From Halioglobus sp. (GTDB lineage Bacteria; Pseudomonadota; Gammaproteobacteria; Pseudomonadales; Halieaceae): 41,821 bases of DNA. A program made the translations under genes and the position numbers. The notes beneath the pieces were generated by a model. The model was not told the origin of the DNA and did not search any database. It saw only the letters and a program-made list of their open reading frames with translations. The number at the start of each line of letters is the position of its first letter. The first letter of the stretch is position 1. Positions 15,933 to 22,355 of the stretch are shown one piece after another. The stretch spans positions 1 to 41,821 of the forward strand of contig PABK01000057.1 in NCBI GenBank assembly GCA_002699145.1. Direction: 5' to 3'.

Positions 15933-16085
15933 CTAGAGATGTAAGCGTGGTTCCATCGAGTGGTGCAGCACGGCGATGATCTCAATACGTGCATCCGTGA
16001 TGCGGTAATAGATATTGTGCTTCTCAGCCTGGATGCTGAGATACCCCGGTTTGATATCTGAGCGTTCCTTGCCCTGGTGCGACTG
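15933..16085 (-). pseudogene. C-terminal remnant of a RelE/ParE-type toxin
   Basis: The last 50 codons of a minus-strand frame read KERSDIKPGYLSIQAEKHNI, then YYRITDARIEIIAVLHHSME. This matches the C-terminal half of ParE toxins ('D-IRPGYR...H-IFYR...IEIVRILH-RMD'). Upstream in the frame nothing resembles the N-terminal half, so only a fragment remains. It is divergent from the ribbon-helix-helix gene and is not obviously its partner. Confidence 0.65.
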
Positions 16086-16182
16086 CCTGGATGCGTTACC
16101 ACTGGCGAACGATGTGCACAGGCAAAACGCGGTCTTCATAGTGAATAACGCCTTTAACAGCCTTACGCCATCCAAATAAACG

Positions 16183-16213
16183 TGTATACAAAGGTAATTA
16201 CAATGTGTATACA
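16183..16213. promoter_or_regulatory. two TGTATACA palindromes upstream of the RHH-methylase operon
   Basis: Perfect eight-base palindromes TGTATACA occur at 16183-16190 and 16206-16213, 23 bp apart centre to centre. The second ends seven bases before the ATG at 16220. Two in-phase dyads just ahead of a ribbon-helix-helix gene suggest operator sites for that protein, which would autoregulate the restriction-modification operon. Confidence 0.5.
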
Positions 16214-16219
16214 TATTGC

Positions 16220-16402
16220 ATGGCTAAGAAATCGCGGGCATTACAAATACGGATCGAGGAGCAGCTCCACCAGGAGTTCCTAGACACCTGTCACAACGAA
16301 GACCGCCCCGCAGCACAGGTACTGCGGGAGTTCATGCGCGAGTTCATCGCCGAGCACCAACCGCAACAACCGCTTTTCACTGACGAGCCTCGCTCGGCAT
16401 GA
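16220..16402 (+). CDS. small ribbon-helix-helix protein
   Basis: The protein has 60 residues from the ATG at 16220. A GTG at 16205 would add five residues but lies within the operator-like repeat. The sequence RALQIRIEEQLHQEFLDTC followed by VLREFMREFI has the beta-strand/helix/helix pattern of MetJ/Arc or antitoxin-type repressors. Its end overlaps the methyltransferase start by four bases (ATGA), so it is the first gene of the restriction-modification operon. It probably acts as a controller of the operon, although it could be an orphan antitoxin. Confidence 0.6.
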   Translation: MAKKSRALQIRIEEQLHQEFLDTCHNEDRPAAQVLREFMREFIAEHQPQQPLFTDEPRSA

Positions 16403-17571
16403 GCAGGAATACTAAATCTGCACAGCCAGTCGGCGAATTCTACGAGTTCTTCGCTGGAGCTGGCATGGCAAGAGCAGGCCTGGGCAAAGGCTGGAACTGC
16501 CTTTTCGCCAATGATTTCGACCGCAAGAAAGCAGCGACTTATCGCCTGAATTGGGGCGAGAGCGAGATGTCATGCGGTGACGTGAAGGCCGTAAAGACTG
16601 ACGACCTTCCCGGCATTCCAGACTTGGTATGGGCTTCCTTTCCTTGCCAGGACCTGTCTTTAGCTGGTGCCGGTGCCGGGCTGAAAGGCGAGCGTTCGGG
16701 CACGTTTTGGCCCTTCTGGAAGTTGATTAGTCAGCTTGATGAAGAGGGCCGGGCGCCATCACTTATCGTTTTGGAGAACGTTTGTGGCACCTTAACCTCT
16801 CACGGCGGGAAAGACTTCACCGCTATTTGTAGAACACTGCGCGAGGGCGGCTACCACTTCGGTGCCCTGATCGTCGATGCTGCCTTGTTCGTGCCACAGT
16901 CTCGTCCACGGCTTTTTGTTGTCGCCATCCGTGATGATTTGGATGTACCCGAGTTCTTAAATGGTGCCGAGCCAACAGAAGAATTTCATCCTCGAACACT
17001 ACTGAACGCCTACAACAGACTTCCCAAAACGCTGAAAGAACATTGGATTTGGTGGGATATCCCAACGCCCCCAAGAAGAAGTGTCGGGTTTACCGATCTG
17101 ATAGAAGCCGATCCAGACAGCGTTGCATGGCACACACCGATGGAGACCAAGAAGCTCCTCGGAATGATGAGCGATATCAATCTAGAGAAAGTCAGGGACG
17201 CCAAGCGCGAAGGACGCCTGATGGTAGGCGGCGTTTACAAAAGAACACGCCGCGATGAAACCGGCCGCAAAGTGCAGCGCGCTGAGGTTCGTTTCGACGA
17301 CATAGCCGGATGCCTACGCACCCCAGCAGGGGGATCTAGCCGTCAGCTCATTATCGTCGTGGAAGGCAGAAAGGTTCGATCTCGGCTGATTTCTAGCCGC
17401 GAAACAGCGCGATTGATGGGGCTACCGGATGAATACTCACTCCCGGACAACTACAACGAGGCCTATCACCTCACCGGGGATGGCGTCGTGGTCCCAGTTG
17501 TCCGATACCTCGCTGATCAGATCTTCGAGCCGATCCTCGCCCTCATTGCTAAGTCCAAGGTGGCTGCATGA
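16399..17571 (+). CDS. DNA (cytosine-5)-methyltransferase
   Basis: The protein has 390 residues with the motifs of the C5-MTase family in order. Motif I is FYEFFAGAGMARAGL (residues 14-28). Motif IV is SFPCQDLS with catalytic Cys83, motif VI is LENV (125-128) and motif VIII is QSRPRLFVVA (167-176). Motif IX-like SSRETARLMGLPD is followed by motif X GDGVVVPVV. The target-recognition region lies between VIII and IX (about 190-325), so specificity cannot be read off. It adds a methyl group to C5 of cytosine and should protect host DNA from the endonuclease that follows with a 4-bp overlap (17568-17571). Confidence 0.92.
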   Translation: MSRNTKSAQPVGEFYEFFAGAGMARAGLGKGWNCLFANDFDRKKAATYRLNWGESEMSCGDVKAVKTDDLPGIPDLVWASFPCQDLSLAGAGAGLKGERSGTFWPFWKLISQLDEEGRAPSLIVLENVCGTLTSHGGKDFTAICRTLREGGYHFGALIVDAALFVPQSRPRLFVVAIRDDLDVPEFLNGAEPTEEFHPRTLLNAYNRLPKTLKEHWIWWDIPTPPRRSVGFTDLIEADPDSVAWHTPMETKKLLGMMSDINLEKVRDAKREGRLMVGGVYKRTRRDETGRKVQRAEVRFDDIAGCLRTPAGGSSRQLIIVVEGRKVRSRLISSRETARLMGLPDEYSLPDNYNEAYHLTGDGVVVPVVRYLADQIFEPILALIAKSKVAA

Positions 17572-18425
17572 GTGTCATCCCCTGCGAGCAAAATAGGCAG
17601 CTTCGAAAAAAGATCGAGGAGTTTGCAGAAACACTTAAAACAGAATCACACAATCTCGGGGAACATGGGTTAACCGAGCAAGAGTTCTATAACAGCGGGC
17701 TTTTTCGCGGTGCCATTGAGCGAGTAAGAGGACAGTTCTCCGCAACGATGCGAGAGAAACGAGAGTTCGTCCAGCATGTTCTGAACCATATGCAAGATCA
17801 AGGATTCATCGCCGACTGGGAATCCGCAGGAGAGGCCAACAGACATGATTACGCTGTTCAGCTACCAACAGGCCGGACAGCGATCATAGAGCTGAAAGGC
17901 TGCCTTGATGGTAACAACACCAACATCTTTGAGCGTCCTCCCCACGCGAATGAGTTCATAGTTTGGAGCGTCTGTACAAACGCTGGCGCCGATCCCCGTC
18001 ATAACGCATGGTCTGGTATTCACACCAGGCTGAGCGCTGAAATCATCTCGCGTGCTCAACGCGTTGATGGGATTGTTATATGGGACATGGTTTGCGGCAC
18101 CATCGGCCGACCGTGCCCAAAGCTTCTGGCCGACCCTACTCGAAGCACGGAAGTTGGCCCGTTTTCACTGCCCCCACCTTGTTTATACGTACTACCTGCC
18201 ACCATTCCAAGTCCTAGGAACAATCCAGCTCCCCAGCCACAGGCTTTAGCAGAAGTTCAAATACTTCAAGCATTCAACGACTGTTTTGGATGCACTCAAG
18301 ATGAAGTCAACTTCGTTAGCTTCGAGGTGTCCCACCAAGAAGCCGAAACCGTCAGGAAAACTAAGATTGAGCGTGCTGGAGAGGTGCAGCGAGAATCTGA
18401 CCCTACAGCGATAAGACGCTCTTGA
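17568..18425 (+). CDS. probable type II restriction endonuclease (PD-(D/E)XK)
   Basis: The protein has 285 residues overlapping the methyltransferase stop by ATGA. Residues 92-111 contain the nuclease core: HDYAVQL (Asp94), thirteen residues, then IIELKG with Glu108 and Lys110. That is the D-x(n)-(E)-x-K pattern of PD-(D/E)XK enzymes. The N-terminal third is helical and charged. The C-terminal third is Pro-rich around 203-222 and ends in a helical tail. I recognise no close named enzyme and cannot give a recognition site. Calling it the restriction partner is inferred from overlap with the methylase plus the motif. Confidence 0.75.
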   Translation: MSVIPCEQNRQLRKKIEEFAETLKTESHNLGEHGLTEQEFYNSGLFRGAIERVRGQFSATMREKREFVQHVLNHMQDQGFIADWESAGEANRHDYAVQLPTGRTAIIELKGCLDGNNTNIFERPPHANEFIVWSVCTNAGADPRHNAWSGIHTRLSAEIISRAQRVDGIVIWDMVCGTIGRPCPKLLADPTRSTEVGPFSLPPPCLYVLPATIPSPRNNPAPQPQALAEVQILQAFNDCFGCTQDEVNFVSFEVSHQEAETVRKTKIERAGEVQRESDPTAIRRS

Positions 18426-18577
18426 CCAATTCTCAAGGTCATCTAGGAGCTGTAGCAAGCTATGCAGGAATCGCCGCAAACATAGCGACTGTGCTAGCTC
18501 TCGTTGTCGCTATTTTCTCGATTAGTGAGGCATCAAAGACGGCGCGAATTGTCCATTCGGATGCATTTTTTGCATAA
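18422..18577 (+). pseudogene. truncated membrane-anchored ORF following the endonuclease
   Basis: A frame starting with TTG inside the endonuclease stop (TTGA overlap) encodes 51 residues. It holds a clear hydrophobic helix (AANIATVLALVVAIFSISEA) and stops shortly after, in A+T-rich sequence. The coupling and the membrane helix suggest a third operon gene. Its body seems to have been lost at a recombination junction near 18550-18580. It overlaps the 3' end of the leftward gene 18460-19392, whose last residues would then be read from this foreign DNA. Confidence 0.45.
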
Positions 18578-19392
18578 AAAGGTACTCTTCTGAGTTGCTG
18601 GAAATCGGTCACCTGAAACTTGCCATCGTTACTCGTTCTAAAAAACGGTGCGTTAGTCGTGGCCCACGCTGTTCTATCCCAGTAGCGAGCTAAGACGGGG
18701 AATAATGCATATTTTGTGGAGGTGATCAGGTTTTGCTCTTTTTCGTAATACTCTTCGCCGTCCGCCAGGCATGCCATGCCCTTATCGACGGAATGTAGCT
18801 CTGCGGCCATGATGTCGAACTGCCAGCGGCCCTCCTCAAAGCAGTTATCGTGGATCAGGGTCCCAAGCGGCGAAACCTGAAAATCTCCCTCCCTGTATGC
18901 CTTGTTGGGCTCCACCCAGTGTTCGGCAATTTCTCGGATGTCGCGTTGGTGCTGGAGAAACTGGACCTTGTCGTCGTCACAGGTCGTGCAGTTCTTTTTG
19001 GCGGATTCCGCGCCAGCGGTGTGATCGAAGTGCGAGACAACGCCCTGATAGTAGGAGTCATCGGGCAGGGTATCGACTCCCGCATCGACCAGCCTTATGG
19101 ACTCCCCTTGGCGGCGATAGGTTTCGTAGACGATCGCGGAGCCCGTAGTGATCTGACGGCGGATCTGTGTTTCACGGCCCTCGACGTAATGACTGCGCAG
19201 TTCACAGATCGCATCGAAACAGCGGTAGTAGTACCCCGGTGATTGACCCACCGTCACCGGGTGTTCGCCAGAATAGCGTTGGAGCTCGCGGCGCGCATCA
19301 TCGATGGCGTCCGCCCGGATAGTACCGGTAGACATCATCAGCAAGGCGCCAAGCGTCAGGGCTTTGCATCGGATCAATGCTGTGAGCTGCAT
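18460..19392 (-). CDS. secreted/periplasmic protein of unknown function
   Basis: The protein has 310 residues with an N-terminal signal-like segment (CKALTLGALLMMSTGTIRADA, cleavage likely after ADA). It has several Cys, including CFDAICELRS near residue 58 and a CTTCDDD motif near 134-140, suggesting disulfides or a metal site. I do not recognise the family. The last 30-35 residues (after about 'FYAKN') are antisense to the truncated membrane ORF and may be chimeric, marking the right edge of the restriction-modification island. It could belong to the element backbone, together with the next leftward gene 100 bases upstream. Confidence 0.6.
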   Translation of the reverse strand: MQLTALIRCKALTLGALLMMSTGTIRADAIDDARRELQRYSGEHPVTVGQSPGYYYRCFDAICELRSHYVEGRETQIRRQITTGSAIVYETYRRQGESIRLVDAGVDTLPDDSYYQGVVSHFDHTAGAESAKKNCTTCDDDKVQFLQHQRDIREIAEHWVEPNKAYREGDFQVSPLGTLIHDNCFEEGRWQFDIMAAELHSVDKGMACLADGEEYYEKEQNLITSTKYALFPVLARYWDRTAWATTNAPFFRTSNDGKFQVTDFQQLRRVPFYAKNASEWTIRAVFDASLIEKIATTRASTVAMFAAIPA

Positions 19393-19492
19393 CGTTGCCA
19401 GGCCGTGATGGTGAGGGCATTCAGCTTCTCAAATTACTCTGAGGGTTTACAAGTTTGTGGGACAGCCATGAATGGACCTTCGCGCAATCGTA

Positions 19493-19849
19493 TTAATTGC
19501 TGGCATCGCCAGCGGTGATAAACCGTGGTTCCAGAAAATAGAAATGCCGGAGCTGATCAAGGAGCCGGGCCGCCATGGGGTGTTCCGGTGTTGTGGTCAG
19601 TAGTGTCAGTGCTTCGTCAATGTTCCACAGTTGGAGTCCCGCTGCGGTGGCGGTGTTTTCCAGTGCGTCCAGATCGTCGGCGTGATTGGGTATATCAACC
19701 GGGAGCTTGAGCTTGGTCAGGGCGCCAAGGAGGGCGTGTGAATGGCAGCAAAACAGCACCGTATCGTCCGGTGTGAGCAAAAAGCGGGCATCGGGCCAGT
19801 GCTCCAGGGCCTGGGAGTTCACTCTGTAATACTGTCCTTGCCAGGACAC
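19493..19849 (-). CDS. hypothetical protein, 118 aa
   Basis: This small soluble protein starts with GTG at 19849 (SWQGQYYRVN...). It has internal Leu-rich helices and no cysteine motif beyond a CC pair in LLTPDDTVLFCCHSHALLGAL. An in-frame stop lies not far upstream, so the start cannot be much earlier. I do not recognise a family. It reads in the same direction as the secreted protein gene downstream and is probably co-transcribed with it. Confidence 0.45.
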   Translation of the reverse strand: MSWQGQYYRVNSQALEHWPDARFLLTPDDTVLFCCHSHALLGALTKLKLPVDIPNHADDLDALENTATAAGLQLWNIDEALTLLTTTPEHPMAARLLDQLRHFYFLEPRFITAGDASN

Positions 19850-20347
19850 GTCGTGGTTTGGGCTGATGGTTGTGTACCGTACCCCCTATCTCGCTGGGGC
19901 TGGATGACGGAAGGGAAAGGTAACAGGTGATTGTGCTGACGAACACCACGGGGGGTGAATTTCGGGGATTGGCGAGCAGGGGGTATCCATGCCTCGTGGA
20001 GGAAGCTGGTTCGGAATCTTTTCTTCCAGTTGACCGTAACCGGTGTCCGAGTGCAGCGGGGACTTAGTAGCATAGCGGCGCAGCAGGTGAATGGGGGCTA
20101 CCGGGAAATGGAATCACGTTGCCTCTTGAGAGATCCACACGCGTAGGACAACAACGGAATAGGGCGGGTTGGGCGCCCGGGCGGGCTGGCTTCGGGTTTC
20201 GCCTGCGCTGCATCCCGGGGGGACAGGCCCTGCGCATCCCTGGCGCGGGGAGGGTGCTGTCGCGGGTCAATACGGGAAAGGCGGTGCCTTCGCGGCGGTG
20301 TGTTTTGGGGCGGTGTTTGTCGGCGGGTCCAGCACCGCCAAACCAGC
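19850..20347. other. about 500 bp without a convincing gene
   Basis: G-rich on the plus strand in its right half. It lies between the 5' end of the 118-aa gene and the terminator of radC, so it should hold the promoter for the 118-aa/secreted-protein pair. A seven-base inverted repeat GGCGGTG/CACCGCC lies near 20310-20340. Open frames here show no protein-like pattern. Confidence 0.4.
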
Positions 20348-20375
20348 AAAAAAAAGGGAACCCCGTAGGATTCCC
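20348..20375 (-). terminator. Rho-independent terminator after radC
   Basis: On the minus strand GGGAATCC-TACG-GGGTTCCC forms an eight-pair stem (one G-U) closed by a UACG tetraloop of the stable UNCG class. A run of eight U follows directly. It lies 28 bases past the radC stop. Confidence 0.9.
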
Positions 20376-20402
20376 GGTCAAGCACACGTCAGTGGCGATA
20401 CC

Positions 20403-20861
20403 TCAGATCAAGCCTTGCTCGGCAAACGAACAATAGCCCGTCGTCGAGACGATCACATGATCCAGTACCCGGATATCGAGTAAGCCCAGGCTCTGTTGCA
20501 GTCGCTCCGTGATCCGTCGATCCGCCGCACTGGGTTCCACCACACCACTGGGGTGATTGTGGGCCAGAATCACCGCCGCCGCATTGTGCTTTAGCGCTGA
20601 TTTTACGACTTCCCGGGGATAAACAGCCGCACCATCAATAGTGCCCTGAAACAGTTCCTCCACGGTGATCACTTCATGTTGGCTGTTGAGAAACAGCACG
20701 GTAAAAACTTCCCGCTCCCGCTCACCAATGCGCAGGCGAAGGTAGCGCCGGGTTGCTGTGGGACTGCTAAGCGCTTCACCATAGTGACGTGACCTTTCCT
20801 CTAGAAAGCCGATCGCGGCCTCTATCACTGCCTCCTTCGAGGCGTATTGTAAATTCTCCAT
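20403..20861 (-). CDS. radC: RadC-family JAB/MPN-domain protein
   Basis: The protein has 152 residues from the ATG at 20861, chosen because AAGGTG lies nine bases before it. A longer frame to 20957 has no such site. It carries the JAMM metal signature LAHNHPSGVVEPSAADRRIT (H-x-H-x-P and S-x-x-D), preceded by VFTVLFLNSQHEVI and FQGTIDGAAVYPREVVKSAL, the standard RadC sequence. It lacks the N-terminal helix-hairpin-helix part of chromosomal RadC (about 220 residues). Short copies like this are common on plasmids and islands, where their function is not established. A 12-bp hairpin separates it from the 66-aa gene upstream. Confidence 0.9.
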   Translation of the reverse strand: MENLQYASKEAVIEAAIGFLEERSRHYGEALSSPTATRRYLRLRIGEREREVFTVLFLNSQHEVITVEELFQGTIDGAAVYPREVVKSALKHNAAAVILAHNHPSGVVEPSAADRRITERLQQSLGLLDIRVLDHVIVSTTGYCSFAEQGLI

Positions 20862-20946
20862 TTTGTCGCACCTTGAAAAACTCTCCCAGGATGCGCCCCA
20901 GGGGACGGATCCCGTGGGGAGGATGCCTTGCGGCGTTGTTGTAAAT

Positions 20947-20980
20947 GCAAAGGCCACTGGCTTGCGCGAGTGGCCTTTGC
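20947..20980 (-). terminator. strong hairpin between the 66-aa gene and radC
   Basis: GCAAAGGCCACT (20947-20958) and AGTGGCCTTTGC (20969-20980) are perfect 12-bp arms with a ten-base loop. On the minus strand ATTTACA follows, a weak U-tract. It may act as a partial terminator or attenuator, or as an mRNA-processing structure, setting radC expression relative to the gene before it. Confidence 0.55.
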
Positions 20981-20990
20981 AGGCTCTGGA

Positions 20991-21191
20991 CTAGGCGTCC
21001 GGGTTGTCGTTTCTGGGTTTGGGTGGAAATGCCACCAGCTCACCGCTGACGGCAATACCTGGCTGGATCAGCACGCTGAACCCTTCACCTTTTGTGTGGG
21101 GAAAGAGTTTCCCCACCTGGGTGTAGTTCTTGCGCTGCTCACCCCCACTTTCAAACTCGTCAACCACATACACGTTCAAATGCTTTGCCAT
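20991..21191 (-). CDS. small conserved accessory protein, 66 aa
   Basis: It reads MAKHLNVYVVDEFESGGEQR, then VGKLFPHTKGEGFSVLI, and ends Pro/Asp-rich. I recall this 'h-x-VYVV-E...G-x-AFPH-K-GxGF...P-x-GxLV' pattern from small plasmid and island proteins that often sit beside RadC-type or DNA-metabolism genes. No function is known to me. AGGAGA six bases before the ATG is a good ribosome binding site. Confidence 0.6.
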   Translation of the reverse strand: MAKHLNVYVVDEFESGGEQRKNYTQVGKLFPHTKGEGFSVLIQPGIAVSGELVAFPPKPRNDNPDA

Positions 21192-21565
21192 GGATCAATC
21201 TCCTATTGGGTACGTGATCCGCCAGAGCCTCGTCCCGTGGGGCGATGCCCCAACGGGAGATGCGGAAAGTTCCGCGACTTAATGCTGCTGTGAGCAGCGA
21301 CTAAGTGCCTTCCACCTTCCGGGAAGGGAGAAATACTGTCAATGGAAGGGTTCTTACAGAGAAACGATCCGGTATCGGTGGTCGGCCGAGTTCCGTATCG
21401 TATGAATTTTTCTTAATTGACAGAGCACGGCGAATCGATAGTGATTCAAAAAGCGCTGCCCGGAATCCCGGGGCAGCGCAGGCTGCAGTCAATCGCGCGC
21501 AGGATCACCTAGCATTCAGCATGCTCCAGTGCCCAGGCACGTGAGGCTTAAAACAGCTTGTTGAA
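21192..21565. other. leader and intergenic region with a stable hairpin
   Basis: No gene was seen. At 21233-21258 TCCCGTGGGGC-GAT-GCCCCAACGGGA folds into a stable hairpin with one bulge, just ahead of the 66-aa gene in transcription order. It could be a 5' leader structure. A leftward terminator occupies 21448-21479. Confidence 0.45.
21448..21479 (-). terminator. Rho-independent terminator, leftward
   Basis: GCGCTGCCC (21453-21461) and GGGCAGCGC (21471-21479) pair perfectly. On the minus strand the stem is followed directly by TTTTTGAATC. It would stop leftward transcription arriving from the transposon debris before the 66-aa/radC genes. Confidence 0.7.
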
Positions 21566-21784
21566 GTGCTCAGGTTCCGGAACCGACCCCGGATTCTTGC
21601 CGAAATGGTGAAAGTATTTGAAAAACCAAGAGGAGTGAAGTCTTTGAAGAATATAAAGCGGATATCACCGCTGACCTGGCAGCACAACAATTTCTACGGC
21701 CAGTACCAGTTTGATTGGGAGATGGAACTACTGAATCTGAGGGCGATGGCCTCCAAAATCACCGATTCAGGTGTTCTACCATAG
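21566..21784 (+). pseudogene. C-terminal remnant of a Tn3-family transposase
   Basis: The segment LKNIKRISPLTWQHNNFYGQ followed by YQFDW matches the last block of Tn3-family TnpA proteins ('h-SP-x-(A/G)WQHINF-G-Y-F'). Only about 45-50 relevant codons survive and no catalytic residue is included. It points rightward, opposite to the large tnpA fragment at 22320-24938, which itself lacks exactly this C-terminal part. The two could be pieces of one rearranged gene or of two elements. Confidence 0.55.
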
Positions 21785-21840
21785 AGAAATCATGCGTAGT
21801 GATATAGGGCCGATCTTGGCTACTGCACAGTTTCGGCGGT

Positions 21841-22113
21841 TTGGGCCAAAATAGCCTGGCACTGGAAACCCGAGTCACAGAGCTTGGCCGACAAAACGAA
21901 AAGCTCGGTGGAGAACTTGAAGTGCAGTCTCAACGTGCGTCAGATCTAGAAACCCAGCTCGTTGAGCAAAAGTCGGCTACGGCATCGGTCGAACGAGACT
22001 TCGACGCCTACAAAGAAGAACATAAACTGGGGGGGGAGCTTGGGGCACTCTAGGAAGCCGTTGCGGTCCTCCAAGATCAACTGCGTGACAGACCCGGCAT
22101 GACAAAGAAATGA
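21841..22113 (+). pseudogene. coiled-coil protein remnant, KfrA-like
   Basis: The reading frame gives a regular heptad pattern (LETRVTELGRQNEKLGGELE, then ASDLETQLVEQKS). A TAG occurs at 22051-22053, after which the same frame continues with coiled-coil-like codons (EAVAVLQDQLRDRPG) to a TGA at 22111. The upstream DNA-binding half is missing. Long coiled coils with this composition are typical of the C-terminal half of KfrA-type plasmid proteins, which is an inference from composition and context. Confidence 0.45.
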
Positions 22114-22178
22114 TTCGAGTACTTCTTATATTGTGGCCGTAACTTTTGGAGGAAAGCTCTGAGAAAGTGCTCCTTTTA

Positions 22179-22355
22179 GGGGTACCCGGGACATCCCCGC
22201 CGCAAATAACGCTTCGCCCTGAAACCCAGATGTGGCGCGGCTTTCAGGGGTGCCCTACTTTTTCGCTCAAATATCACCTCAGGGCCCTTCTGCAACGAAA
22301 AATCAATAACTTACGGCAACTATGTGAATTCGGGCGGGGATGTCCCGGGTACCCC
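22179..22355. repeat. REP-like inverted pair, 23-bp arms
   Basis: The arm at 22179-22201 (starting GGGGTACCCGGGACATCC) reappears in perfect reverse complement at 22333-22355, with 131 bp between. Sequences of the type 'GGGACATCCCC' are what I remember of REP/RAYT-associated palindromic repeats. No RAYT transposase gene is present. The right arm lies inside the 3' end of the transposase frame and supplies its foreign tail (VPGTSPP). Confidence 0.7.

Noticed and set aside
15893-16102. possible ParE N-terminal half in another frame next to the ParE C-terminal remnant
   Set aside because: The translation shows no ParE-like helix or strand pattern, so no frameshifted full-length toxin can be supported.
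21305-21544. 79-codon plus-strand frame beginning MPSTFREGRNTVNG
   Set aside because: It runs through the leftward terminator hairpin and has no ribosome binding site or protein-like pattern.
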